Of a stretch of DNA of 9,114 bases, positions 1-6,771 are shown piece by piece. Numbering within the stretch: the stretch's first letter is position 1; every line of letters starts with the position of its first letter. The position numbers and the translations under genes were made by a program. Under the pieces are notes generated by a model. That model was given only the letters and a program-made list of their open reading frames with translations. It was not told the DNA's origin and did not search any database. Source of the DNA: CAZVWV01 sp964631745 (GTDB lineage: Bacteria > Bdellovibrionota_C > UBA2361 > JBGSMV01); NCBI GenBank assembly GCA_964631745.1, contig CAZVWV010000143.1, positions 1 to 9,114 of the forward strand. The letters are read 5' to 3'.

Positions 1-9
1 CTACAAATC

Positions 10-351
10 ATGAACAACAGTGCCGCTAAGTTTTTTTTCGTGGGAGTTCTGGTCTTTATCTGTCTTTCCCTCTTGGCGCCCTATTTTGGATTACACATCC
101 TTACGGATGCCCCGTATAGCGAAGCCGCGAGCGATTCCATTGAGCACAGCGACATTCGAGAGGGTTCCAGCGTCAGCGACGAATCAAAACTCCTGGACAG
201 ACACAGCGCTGATACCGACGAGCAAAATCCCGTAGAACAACTTCTAATGGATAAACCGTCAGCCGATTCGCCGGGCACACGCTCGCCAGAGAACGCGACA
301 CCCCCTGCACATGATTCGCTTTCTGAAGTTGAAAAAATATTGGGACAGTAA
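10..351 (+). CDS. Membrane-anchored acidic protein of unknown function
   Basis: I do not recognise this 113-residue protein. Residues about 8-31 form one strongly hydrophobic stretch close to the N-terminus, so it is probably a single-pass membrane protein or a signal-anchored periplasmic protein. The remaining 80 or so residues are rich in Ser, Asp, Glu and Pro, with no cysteine, and look disordered. No Shine-Dalgarno site can be judged because only nine bases lie upstream in the window. The stop codon shares one base with the start of the cobalamin adenosyltransferase gene (TAATG), so the two are probably translationally coupled. A run of eight T at 31-38 lies in codons 8-10. The hydrophobic start and tight coupling argue for a real gene, but no function follows from the sequence. 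Confidence 0.7.
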   Translation: MNNSAAKFFFVGVLVFICLSLLAPYFGLHILTDAPYSEAASDSIEHSDIREGSSVSDESKLLDRHSADTDEQNPVEQLLMDKPSADSPGTRSPENATPPAHDSLSEVEKILGQ

Positions 352-950
352 TGGTAAAGATTAATAGAATTTACACAAGAACCGGAGACGATGGAAATAC
401 GCACTTAGTGGATGGAACCCGCTGTGCTAAGGACTCACTGCGCGTCAGCGCCTATGGCGACGTCGATGAATTAAATTCTGTGATCGGGATGGCGCGCACC
501 TTAGCCGAGGCTCGTGGTTTTACCGTGCTTAACGAGAGGCTCTCTATCTTACAAAACGAGCTTTTCGATGCAGGCTCTCTCTTGGCCTGCCCAGCTGAGA
601 TGGATCTCTCAAAGCTCCCTATGATCACCAACGAACAGGTTACCAGACTGGAGCATTGGATCGATGAGTGCACTGAACAGCTTGAAGAACTTAAGAGTTT
701 TGTGTTCCCTGGTGGCGATGAACTCAATGCCTGGCTGCATCTGGCTCGCACAGTTTGTAGGCGAGCAGAACGTAGTATCGTAACGCTTTCGCATAGAGAG
801 TCGGTCCCCTCTCCAATCGCTATCTTCTTTAACAGGCTGAGTGATCTATTATTTGCTTGGGCAAGGTTAGCTTCTAAGAATGCAGGCACCAAAGAGTATC
901 TTTGGGTACCTAATACTAAAGTCCCGCCCACAGATGGTCGAAAAGCCTAG
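351..950 (+). CDS. pduO: PduO-type ATP:cob(I)alamin adenosyltransferase
   Basis: This enzyme transfers the adenosyl group of ATP to cob(I)alamin, giving adenosylcobalamin (coenzyme B12) in the cytoplasm; it serves corrinoid salvage and B12-dependent enzymes. The 199 residues match the usual family length. The N-terminal ATP-binding signature YTRTGDDGNT is at residues 8-17. The conserved RVSAYGDVDELNSVIG is at 31-46, FVFPGG at 117-122, ARTVCRRAER at 132-141 and the helix NRLSDLLFAWAR at 161-172; all belong to the PduO/MMAB four-helix-bundle family. The ATG overlaps the upstream stop by one base, with GGGA at 342-345 as a possible ribosome site. The next gene starts two bases after this stop. 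No B12-dependent enzyme is visible nearby, so its client is unknown. The symbol is a family label; MmaB or YvqK would serve equally. Confidence 0.95.
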   Translation: MVKINRIYTRTGDDGNTHLVDGTRCAKDSLRVSAYGDVDELNSVIGMARTLAEARGFTVLNERLSILQNELFDAGSLLACPAEMDLSKLPMITNEQVTRLEHWIDECTEQLEELKSFVFPGGDELNAWLHLARTVCRRAERSIVTLSHRESVPSPIAIFFNRLSDLLFAWARLASKNAGTKEYLWVPNTKVPPTDGRKA

Positions 951-952
951 AG

Positions 953-1855
953 ATGGCTCGCGTTATTTTAATCTTTGGTCTCTCATTGCTCTTCTGCGGA
1001 AAGGCGGCCGCCGATTCAGGCAAAAGCAAAGATCCCGCTCCCAACAAAATTTATATCTGCACCGCTGCCGGTGCAGTCTGGAATCAGAGTAGACCTTGCG
1101 GGGAAAGCACACCAGAGCGCGCTGAAATTTTCAAACGTATTAGTACTTCACGTAGCAACCCATCCCGTGACGAACTTGCGATTAAATTACAAGAGCAGGT
1201 TTATACCGCCAACTTGGGACAACTTTGGAACTACCCAGAGCGTTACGCCGGCCACGAAGTCGAGGTTAGTGAGGTTTTGCTGAGCGGAAATGTGCAGCGT
1301 AGCCAAGATCCGAAGATTCCCGAAGGGCAGCGAACCGTAGCGTCCGTTTTTGACCGATTCGGACGCTCCTTGGCTATACTGGTCAACGACGGTGCCGGAC
1401 ACAGATTGGTTGGGGATTTAAGCCCCAACAAACGTTACCCGCTCTCGAAGCTTCGTCTGAGAGTAATGCGCACTGTAGATGGTTATTTACCGGAACTTGT
1501 GGGGCTGGAGTTGTCCGGCGATAAACCACAATATCTAAAGGTCGCTCTGCCCGAACACGCCGACCCATTGATTCCGCTAGCCCCGGAACTTCGTGTTCAA
1601 AATGAGTTTGCTAACGGAACTCTAGAGCAAGCACAGCACGGCTCTCAGCACGATTCCCAATCTGCCACAGTAGCCCCATACGAAGAGGAACCGCCGAGTC
1701 TTGAGTCCAAAGAAGAGAGCTTCCCAAGCCAATCCAGCGATCTGCCTGAAGAATCCCGCAAAAAAATTAAAAAGCTAACAGGCGCATATCAAAAATTCGG
1801 TTCGATTTTCGAAGGCGGTTCAACCGCAAGCTCGGAAGAGGCCGACGATTTTTGA
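953..1855 (+). CDS. Secreted protein with DUF4124-like N-terminus and possible OB-like domain
   Basis: This 300-residue protein has a clear signal peptide (residues 1-20, hydrophobic core ending in a KAAA-type cleavage site before DS), so it should be periplasmic. Residues about 32-50 contain IYICTAAGAVW and a second cysteine in RPCG. That spacing resembles the DUF4124 module, where the two cysteines may form a disulfide. Residues about 82-190 include WNYPERYAGHEVEVSEVLL, the pattern of small OB-fold-like periplasmic domains (inference from pattern only). The C-terminal third, from about residue 210, is acidic, Ser/Gln-rich and probably disordered. The ATG lies two bases after the cobalamin gene, so it very likely shares the transcript. 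Its last 67 bases overlap the opposing DUF2231 gene. The cysteine at residue 15 is not in a good lipobox, so I do not call it a lipoprotein. Confidence 0.8.
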   Translation: MARVILIFGLSLLFCGKAAADSGKSKDPAPNKIYICTAAGAVWNQSRPCGESTPERAEIFKRISTSRSNPSRDELAIKLQEQVYTANLGQLWNYPERYAGHEVEVSEVLLSGNVQRSQDPKIPEGQRTVASVFDRFGRSLAILVNDGAGHRLVGDLSPNKRYPLSKLRLRVMRTVDGYLPELVGLELSGDKPQYLKVALPEHADPLIPLAPELRVQNEFANGTLEQAQHGSQHDSQSATVAPYEEEPPSLESKEESFPSQSSDLPEESRKKIKKLTGAYQKFGSIFEGGSTASSEEADDF

Positions 1856-2295
1856 CGGGACAAATCCACGTTAACCCCCGCACCGTGCGTAAAGACCAAT
1901 CGTCCACCTAGAAGACCTGTCCGTATAACTATCAAAAATAGCATGCCTAATAAGAATAGATAAACAACTCTGAAATTGGCCCTTGAATGCTTGGCCATCT
2001 GCGATAGAACGCCGATGGCGCAAGTGGGCATGCTCAAAAAAAACAAAAATCTTCCGCTCAGGTGATGAGCTTCGATAGGCTCGTTTGGGACCTGGAAGCT
2101 CTGGTCAGCAAGCTCGCTAGCTTGATACCCGCTAAAGAAGGCCGCCGCTGCAAAAAGTAAGATAAGCGCCAGATTCAATTTCAAGAAGTACAAGATCTCT
2201 GCCCGCTTTGAGCGCGCATACAAAAGTTCAAAAAAAACTTGCAGCGTGATTAGCACCAAAGGAAAGGCCGAGAGCGGCGGGTGGAAGTTAGGCAT
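1789..2295 (-). CDS. DUF2231 four-helix membrane protein
   Basis: Counted from the ATG at 2295 the protein has 168 residues and about four transmembrane segments (near residues 8-25, 35-55, 80-98 and 108-128). The N-terminal HPPLSAFPLVL, the central HHLSGR (77-82) and the late TGLLGGRLVFTHGAGV (126-141) are the hallmarks of the DUF2231 family of predicted inner-membrane proteins. Its three conserved histidine positions (H5, H77/H78, H137) could bind haem or metal, which is inference; the family has no firmly known function. The frame extends to a TTG at 2340, but the family's match begins right at the ATG, so I prefer 2295; neither start has a good Shine-Dalgarno. The 20 or so residues after VNVDL are poorly conserved in type and overlap the convergent secreted-protein gene, so the tail may be an extension past an ancestral stop. 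Confidence 0.85.
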   Translation of the reverse strand: MPNFHPPLSAFPLVLITLQVFFELLYARSKRAEILYFLKLNLALILLFAAAAFFSGYQASELADQSFQVPNEPIEAHHLSGRFLFFLSMPTCAIGVLSQMAKHSRANFRVVYLFLLGMLFLIVIRTGLLGGRLVFTHGAGVNVDLSRQKSSASSELAVEPPSKIEPNF

Positions 2296-2433
2296 AATTA
2301 GATTAAGGGTAAGAAAATAGCGCGTGTACTGCAAGATCAAGAAAGTTGCCGGCTAGTTGCCTAACTCGTGTGACCGAAAATCCAGCGCCCACATTAAGCT
2401 CCCGGCCGTTGGGCACCGGAGCAGACTTGAAAC

Positions 2434-2559
2434 TCAGCCAAGCAAATTGATCTTCGTAGCCAAGCCCAAAGTCGCGATATGGGGAACTACGATTCTATCA
2501 AATCTTGAGACGACGTTGCCGCCTTTCGACTGAATAAATTCTCGTGCTAAACCAGCCAC
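2434..2559 (-). other. Possible small ORF or gene relic in the 2296-2755 gap
   Basis: The gap of 460 bases between the DUF2231 and metalloprotease genes has no convincing gene. On the minus strand a frame is open from 2646 to a TGA at 2434-2436, and its translation is protein-like (for example KFVKDEVAGLAREF). Its only good start is a GTG at 2559 with AAGGA (2564-2568) four bases upstream, giving 41 residues that I do not recognise. Just before it, another frame reads NNPLFIVDD and similar segments broken by in-frame stops. Together this may be a decayed gene with frameshifts, or just chance. An imperfect hairpin at 2398-2422 has no T tract. Nothing else stands out in the gap. Confidence 0.25.
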
Positions 2560-2717
2560 CTCATCCTTAACGAATTTTAATTGTTCTAACGACAGGAGCG
2601 CACGCGCTAAGAAACCGAAAGCGTATCGTCGACGATAAACAGAGGATTATTCTTACGTCTGACAAAGACGCCTTGCACCTATCTATTACGCCAGCCGTAA
2701 GTGTTCGCGGCGGTAAC

Positions 2718-2735
2718 AAAAAACGCAAAGCGCTT
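2718..2735 (-). terminator. Weak candidate rho-independent terminator after the metalloprotease gene
   Basis: About 20 bases past the metalloprotease stop, the minus strand reads AAGCGC-TTT-GCGTTTTTT. This is a short six-pair stem including one G-U pair, a three-base loop and a run of T. The position is right for the end of the propeller/protease unit. The stem is short, so this is a candidate only. Confidence 0.3.
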
Positions 2736-2755
2736 GTCGATCTTTACCACCCTCT

Positions 2756-4885
2756 CTAGTCCCCTTCACCACCGTACTGTCTACTACGGAGAATTTTCTT
2801 TTTGTTCTGTTGGTCCTCCGGCTCTGGGTGACCACCTCCATCATCATCTTGGATAAGTTCCTTGACTCGCAGATCGGAACACCAGACAGTACCTATTCCG
2901 GCTGGCACAGAAGGCTGATAGGCGCTGTTGTAGCACAGGACTCTGAGGTATTTTGCATCAGAACGACTTGATACCACCTGGAAGTTTATCTTCGTCCAAT
3001 CGGAGTGACCTGTTACTCGCGTGGGATACCGGCCAGGAATCCAGTTATTCAATCCACACGAGTCACCCCAAATGTGAGTTTGGTGATCGGCCATACACTC
3101 TGTTACTAAGGTGCCAAAACAATTTGTATCTTGGCAGGCGGTCTTAATAAACGCTTCAATGGTGTAGGTCTTCCCCATAACAACTGGTATGTCCTGATAG
3201 ACATACGGTCGGTAGTGCGTATCGTTTGGATTGTATGTCCGTGTCAGCTTTACAGACGGCGAACTCTCATGGAGTACTTCACGATCGATATACCCAGGCC
3301 AGGCACCGCTTTGGCCCCAGCCGTCCGGTCGATTATTGCCGGCCGTTGAATCATCCCAGGTGCTGTACCGCTCAGTATCGTAACCTAGATCCACATCAAA
3401 GTTGCCGTTGATTGCGAGTGATGGCAAGGCTGCCCGAGTTCGGAAGCCCGCAACTGCCACTGAGGTCAAATTTAGTGTTCCGGCATTGTCCGCAACATTA
3501 CTTATACCAGTTGGATAACGTGGATCATCGTTGTCGAAAACAAGCGGATTAGAGAAGTAGCGCGTCCAAATTGGGGAAGGATAAGCGGGACAACCAGTCC
3601 CGTAACTCATCACACTGGTGCGGCAGGTGCTAGCATTATACCACTGGTACCCATGCGAATATTCAAAGGTTCCTGGCTCATCTCCAGAATAATTTCCGGT
3701 CTCATGCCCAGCACCAAGATTATGCCCAATTTCATGCGCTAAATAATTCATAGCCAAGTACTCGCTACCAAGGACGCTGAGGTGATGGAGCCATTCGTCA
3801 GGATAGGACAGGTGCGGACCGAACGCGATTGGCCGATCCCCTTCTGAATTTAGCCCATTACTATTGGCGACAACCAAAGTTAAAAGGTCTGCTCCGTAGC
3901 GCTCGCGCATTCTTAGGACATCGTCCCACTTGCCATCGCCTGGAGTTCCAAGCTGCGCGATTTTTGTGATAGAATTTCCTCTCCCCTCCCAGCCTGGGGA
4001 ACTAACGACACAGTCCTCAGTTTCATCGGTCGGAAGCAGCGCTAAAAGATTGAGTGTAAGATCGATTTCACTATCGAAGTACGCGCGGTTTGTATTGAAC
4101 ACAGAGTTGCCGACTGCCGCGGCAAGTGCTGGAACCCCCTGTAGATCCTGCAAGGCACAATCGGTATACGCTACCACTAGATCAAAGGACTGGTCATCGC
4201 TGGTAAGCGGATCTCTCCTTTGTATTGTGGTTAGTTTAACTTCCGGCGCCGGCCTGTTCTTAGAGCTTGTCGATAAATTTTGTAAATTACTAGGCGAATT
4301 ACGATTGGCTGGTGGAGTGACGCAGGCCGCACCTAAATCAGTGGTGTATTTAAATATAGCCATACGATAGCCATCGCGCTGTGCAAGGCGATAGCTCATA
4401 CCATCTCTCATCTGGAATTGCCCGATGAAGGCAGAACTTCCTAGCTGATCGGTCGCCCAAGTGATGATAAAATCTCCGACTCTCTCACCACCAAGATCTG
4501 TTAAGACCAGATCTCCAAAATGAGAGGATATGTTAATTTTTCCGACAACAGTGTCTACCTCATAATCATGTACATCTATCTCCTTTCCGAACATCACACC
4601 CGCTGGTAGCTCAAGGCTGAAATCACGTCCTTTGGCTTCATTGTTCACCTCAATTGGGATACTAATGCCACTATCCAGCTCATCAATTGAGTCTGTCGGA
4701 CTAGACAGGGAAAATAGAGTTGGCAAATCGGCTGTTTCGGCAAGAACCGGCGCTGTAATGGGGCCCCAAACAGTCAATACGACAACATAAACGACACCGC
4801 GCAAAAGCCTTGGAACCGCTGTTAACCTGGAATTACATCCTCGTTTGCTTCCCGTTTGACAAGAAGACCACCCTCTCGCTTCCAT
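2756..4885 (-). CDS. Secreted M12B (reprolysin-like) zinc metalloprotease with C-terminal jelly-roll-like domain
   Basis: This 709-residue exported protease should hydrolyse extracellular proteins. A hydrophobic signal segment at about 28-49 follows a long 27-residue charged N-region. Residues about 55-200 resemble the prodomain of metzincin proteases. The catalytic domain spans about 215-485: zinc-binding HEIGHNLGAGH at 384-394 (three His ligands and the catalytic Glu385), then the Met-turn in RTSVMSY (Met426), the features that define metzincins of the adamalysin/reprolysin type. The domain closes with LNLTSVAVAGFR, as usual. Residues about 488-680 (from LAINGNFDVDLG, with YVYQDIPVVMGKTYTIEAFI) look like a CBM4/9-type or related jelly roll that could bind sugar or cell surface. 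The last 30 residues are highly charged. The ATG at 4885 follows a six-G tract by five bases. It lies 39 bases after the propeller gene, so the two are probably cotranscribed. The true substrate is unknown. Confidence 0.9.
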   Translation of the reverse strand: MEARGWSSCQTGSKRGCNSRLTAVPRLLRGVVYVVVLTVWGPITAPVLAETADLPTLFSLSSPTDSIDELDSGISIPIEVNNEAKGRDFSLELPAGVMFGKEIDVHDYEVDTVVGKINISSHFGDLVLTDLGGERVGDFIITWATDQLGSSAFIGQFQMRDGMSYRLAQRDGYRMAIFKYTTDLGAACVTPPANRNSPSNLQNLSTSSKNRPAPEVKLTTIQRRDPLTSDDQSFDLVVAYTDCALQDLQGVPALAAAVGNSVFNTNRAYFDSEIDLTLNLLALLPTDETEDCVVSSPGWEGRGNSITKIAQLGTPGDGKWDDVLRMRERYGADLLTLVVANSNGLNSEGDRPIAFGPHLSYPDEWLHHLSVLGSEYLAMNYLAHEIGHNLGAGHETGNYSGDEPGTFEYSHGYQWYNASTCRTSVMSYGTGCPAYPSPIWTRYFSNPLVFDNDDPRYPTGISNVADNAGTLNLTSVAVAGFRTRAALPSLAINGNFDVDLGYDTERYSTWDDSTAGNNRPDGWGQSGAWPGYIDREVLHESSPSVKLTRTYNPNDTHYRPYVYQDIPVVMGKTYTIEAFIKTACQDTNCFGTLVTECMADHQTHIWGDSCGLNNWIPGRYPTRVTGHSDWTKINFQVVSSRSDAKYLRVLCYNSAYQPSVPAGIGTVWCSDLRVKELIQDDDGGGHPEPEDQQNKKKILRSRQYGGEGD

Positions 4886-4890
4886 CTAGA

Positions 4891-4896
4891 CCCCCC
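4891..4896 (-). promoter_or_regulatory. Homopolymeric ribosome-binding site (G6 after T6) of the metalloprotease gene
   Basis: Upstream of the ATG at 4885 the minus strand reads TTTTTTGGGGGGTCTAG. The G6 tract sits five bases before the start and is the only Shine-Dalgarno-like site in the 39-base gap between the two genes. The joined T6 and G6 runs are prone to slippage in replication and could vary spacing and so expression. Confidence 0.45.
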
Positions 4897-4924
4897 AAAA
4901 AAGAAACACTTTAAAAATCAGCTT

Positions 4925-6532
4925 CTATCTCAGCAATATCACCTTGTGCGGAGGACGCTTAGCGCCATCTGATACCGCAATAAAATAGACCCCGGCAGCA
5001 GCTGGTTGCCCATGCCCATCGTAACCATCCCAACTCAGCACAACCTGCCCACTTGGACCGTTAACAGATGACATCTCAGAAACGAATCTGCCGTTTACAT
5101 CGAATACTTTTCCGCTAGATCCTGATGCCGCCGAAACGAAGGTAAGTCCTTGCGTTGGATTTGGTGTTGGCAGCGAGCTATGATTGGGTGTCGAACTAGG
5201 GGCAAAAATCTCAGCCTCAAAGATGTTCCCAGTGGCACAAGCAAAAACTAATCTGCGGTTGTACAACGCGAGGCTGGTAGGAATCTCCTGATCAAGAATC
5301 CCAAGCGTTTCGATTGGACGCCATTTCTCACCATCAAAGCTGGCAATCTTACAGCTAGCTGTATCAATCGTGAAATCACCACCAACTAAGAGAATCTCTT
5401 TACCGTCCGATAGCAAAATCTTAGTTGCGCACGTGATATCACCCTCGGGGCTAAAGCCCTCGTTAACGGTAGGTTCAAAATCCTGCTTTAATGGATTCCA
5501 ACGAAGCGCCGCTCCCACCCTCGCCAAAGTATCGCCGGACACCCTCTCAAAGAAATTCTGCCCAAGAACCAGCAGCGAGTCGTTATATTCGATCCAAACA
5601 TTTCCAAGGCCATGATACTTTGAACCCATAGGGTGAAGGTCGAGCTCCAACTCACTACCATCTATTCTGGCATAGAACTCACCAGATATAAGCCCATGAG
5701 GGGTAGGACGAGCATACCCGCCGGAACCAACAAGATACTGCGTTTGGTCTTCGGCTCTACCTGAAATTAGGCGGCCGGGAACCGTGCCTAAAGATTTAGT
5801 TCCACCAACTTGCCAGTTGCTGGGCCAGAAATTGTGATATTGGTCCCCTACAAACTTGCCGAGAACAACTTTGTATACACCGAGCTCTTCTTTCGTAACC
5901 CCACCAACGTAAATAGCTCCATTATTCCCGATCGCTACACTTTCAAGAACTGTGTTCGCTGGAGGACCTTCCAAACCCTCCCATGAGCCCGTCAGCTTGT
6001 TAAATCGCGCAAGACTATACTCAGTGCCAGGAGAGATAGAAAATCTCCCTCCGGCAATTATATCGGGACCTGTTTCACCATAGACATTAATTGTCGTGAC
6101 AATGCCGGGGCCGTTTTGCGGATCAAGCAGTTGGTCAACCGGAACCCATTTAGAATCAGTGCCTGTAAATGCAAATACGCCAGCACCGTGCGCCGTATTG
6201 GCGCCAACAACCTCTGAGGCATTTGTGCCGATCCAGAGCGCGTTATTAGTCGCGCAGAGTGAATAAACTGGCCCATTACCCTTAGCCAGCAAAGAAAAGT
6301 CTGGATCTTGTAGGGGCTCCACTCTAGTTGATGAAGGGTGGTTACCATGGTGACCGTAGGCCGGGCCCGGCAACGACGCAAGTGCCGACACAACTGCTGG
6401 TCCAGTGAGCGTAGCAAACGTCAAAGATCCAAAGGCTGCCACAGATCCACAAAGGGAGGCCGCAGAGCGGGTGGGTCGTGCGCCAGTCGGTTCCGACTTG
6501 GTCGGCGACATATTGTGAGAACTAATGGCCAC
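4925..6532 (-). CDS. Secreted propeller-like protein with C-terminal FlgD-Ig/T9SS-type sorting domain
   Basis: This 535-residue protein starts with an extended signal region; its hydrophobic stretch at about 24-58 is rich in Ala, Gly and Ser. The body (about 75-445) has repeated short blades such as DIIAGGRFSI, AIYVGGV, LLVGGDFTI and IASFDGEKWRPI, the spacing of kelch- or Rax2-like beta propellers. A Pro/Ser/Thr-rich linker (about 445-460) leads to a C-terminal domain whose WDGYDGHGQPAAAGVYF (501-517) and final KVILLR match the FlgD-Ig/type A sorting-domain pattern that directs type IX secretion or surface attachment in many FCB-group bacteria. The start is a GTG at 6532, supported by GGAG at 6541-6544; an ATG at codon 8 is an alternative. 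It is the promoter-proximal gene of the pair with the metalloprotease. The ligand is unknown, and I see no catalytic motif. Confidence 0.85.
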   Translation of the reverse strand: MAISSHNMSPTKSEPTGARPTRSAASLCGSVAAFGSLTFATLTGPAVVSALASLPGPAYGHHGNHPSSTRVEPLQDPDFSLLAKGNGPVYSLCATNNALWIGTNASEVVGANTAHGAGVFAFTGTDSKWVPVDQLLDPQNGPGIVTTINVYGETGPDIIAGGRFSISPGTEYSLARFNKLTGSWEGLEGPPANTVLESVAIGNNGAIYVGGVTKEELGVYKVVLGKFVGDQYHNFWPSNWQVGGTKSLGTVPGRLISGRAEDQTQYLVGSGGYARPTPHGLISGEFYARIDGSELELDLHPMGSKYHGLGNVWIEYNDSLLVLGQNFFERVSGDTLARVGAALRWNPLKQDFEPTVNEGFSPEGDITCATKILLSDGKEILLVGGDFTIDTASCKIASFDGEKWRPIETLGILDQEIPTSLALYNRRLVFACATGNIFEAEIFAPSSTPNHSSLPTPNPTQGLTFVSAASGSSGKVFDVNGRFVSEMSSVNGPSGQVVLSWDGYDGHGQPAAAGVYFIAVSDGAKRPPHKVILLR

Positions 6533-6540
6533 TAGTAATG

Positions 6541-6544
6541 CTCC
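6541..6544 (-). promoter_or_regulatory. Shine-Dalgarno supporting the GTG start of the propeller gene
   Basis: On the minus strand GGAG lies eight bases before the GTG at 6530-6532. No comparable site precedes the ATG at codon 8, so the GTG is preferred. Confidence 0.55.
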
Positions 6545-6623
6545 AGATTACGAAACAGTTACGGTGGGGACTTCGTACCGAATTAAAACTCGGAACGTAA
6601 TCCTCTCCAGATAGCCCAATCCC

Positions 6624-6652
6624 GATATACTCCTTAACGAATCCTTAATCAA
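6624..6652 (-). promoter_or_regulatory. Candidate sigma70-type promoter of the propeller/protease unit
   Basis: The minus strand shows TTGATT (6647-6652) and TATATC (6624-6629) separated by 17 bases. Each box matches four of six consensus bases, and the spacer length is optimal. It would give an untranslated leader of about 90 bases before the GTG at 6532. The surrounding 6533-6771 stretch is AT-rich and holds no gene. Confidence 0.35.
6631..6648 (-). promoter_or_regulatory. Direct repeat TTAAGGA with 11-base period, possible regulator site
   Basis: TTAAGGA occurs twice on the minus strand (6642-6648 and 6631-6637), exactly one helical turn apart, within the spacer of the candidate promoter. 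Tandem seven-base half-sites at an 11-base period are the form bound by OmpR/PhoB-type response regulators. Here that is inference from spacing only, since the sequence is not a known box. Confidence 0.35.
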
Positions 6653-6771
6653 ACATTAATTCAACTCTAACCAAAATTTGTGTAAGTCGTGTCTGTTTGA
6701 CTAGCCAGCGGTACCTCGATATCCCTGTTGGGCGGCGGGGTAAGCCCTTTTATAGACCGAGCCTTTGTTCT

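Noticed and set aside
452..931. Long minus-strand open frame opposite the cobalamin adenosyltransferase gene
   Set aside because: The plus strand encodes a clear PduO family protein over the same bases; the opposite translation has no family features and is Ser/Arg-rich, as shadows usually are.
953..1015. Lipoprotein signal in the third gene (cysteine at residue 15)
   Set aside because: The preceding residues LLF do not fit a lipobox, and a normal signal-peptidase I site follows at residue 20.
2398..2422. Imperfect GCTCC...GGAGC hairpin as a terminator
   Set aside because: The stem has a bulge and there is no T tract on either side.
3930..4370. 146-codon plus-strand open frame inside the metalloprotease gene
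   Set aside because: It is opposite the protease prodomain and catalytic domain, with no recognisable content.
2746..4877. 11-base direct repeat ACCACCCTCTC at both edges of the metalloprotease gene (2746-2756 and 4867-4877), similar to part of the 25-base repeat
   Set aside because: Several 11-base matches are expected by chance in 9 kb, and CCACCCTC also occurs inside the propeller gene, so it does not support a gene-cassette boundary.
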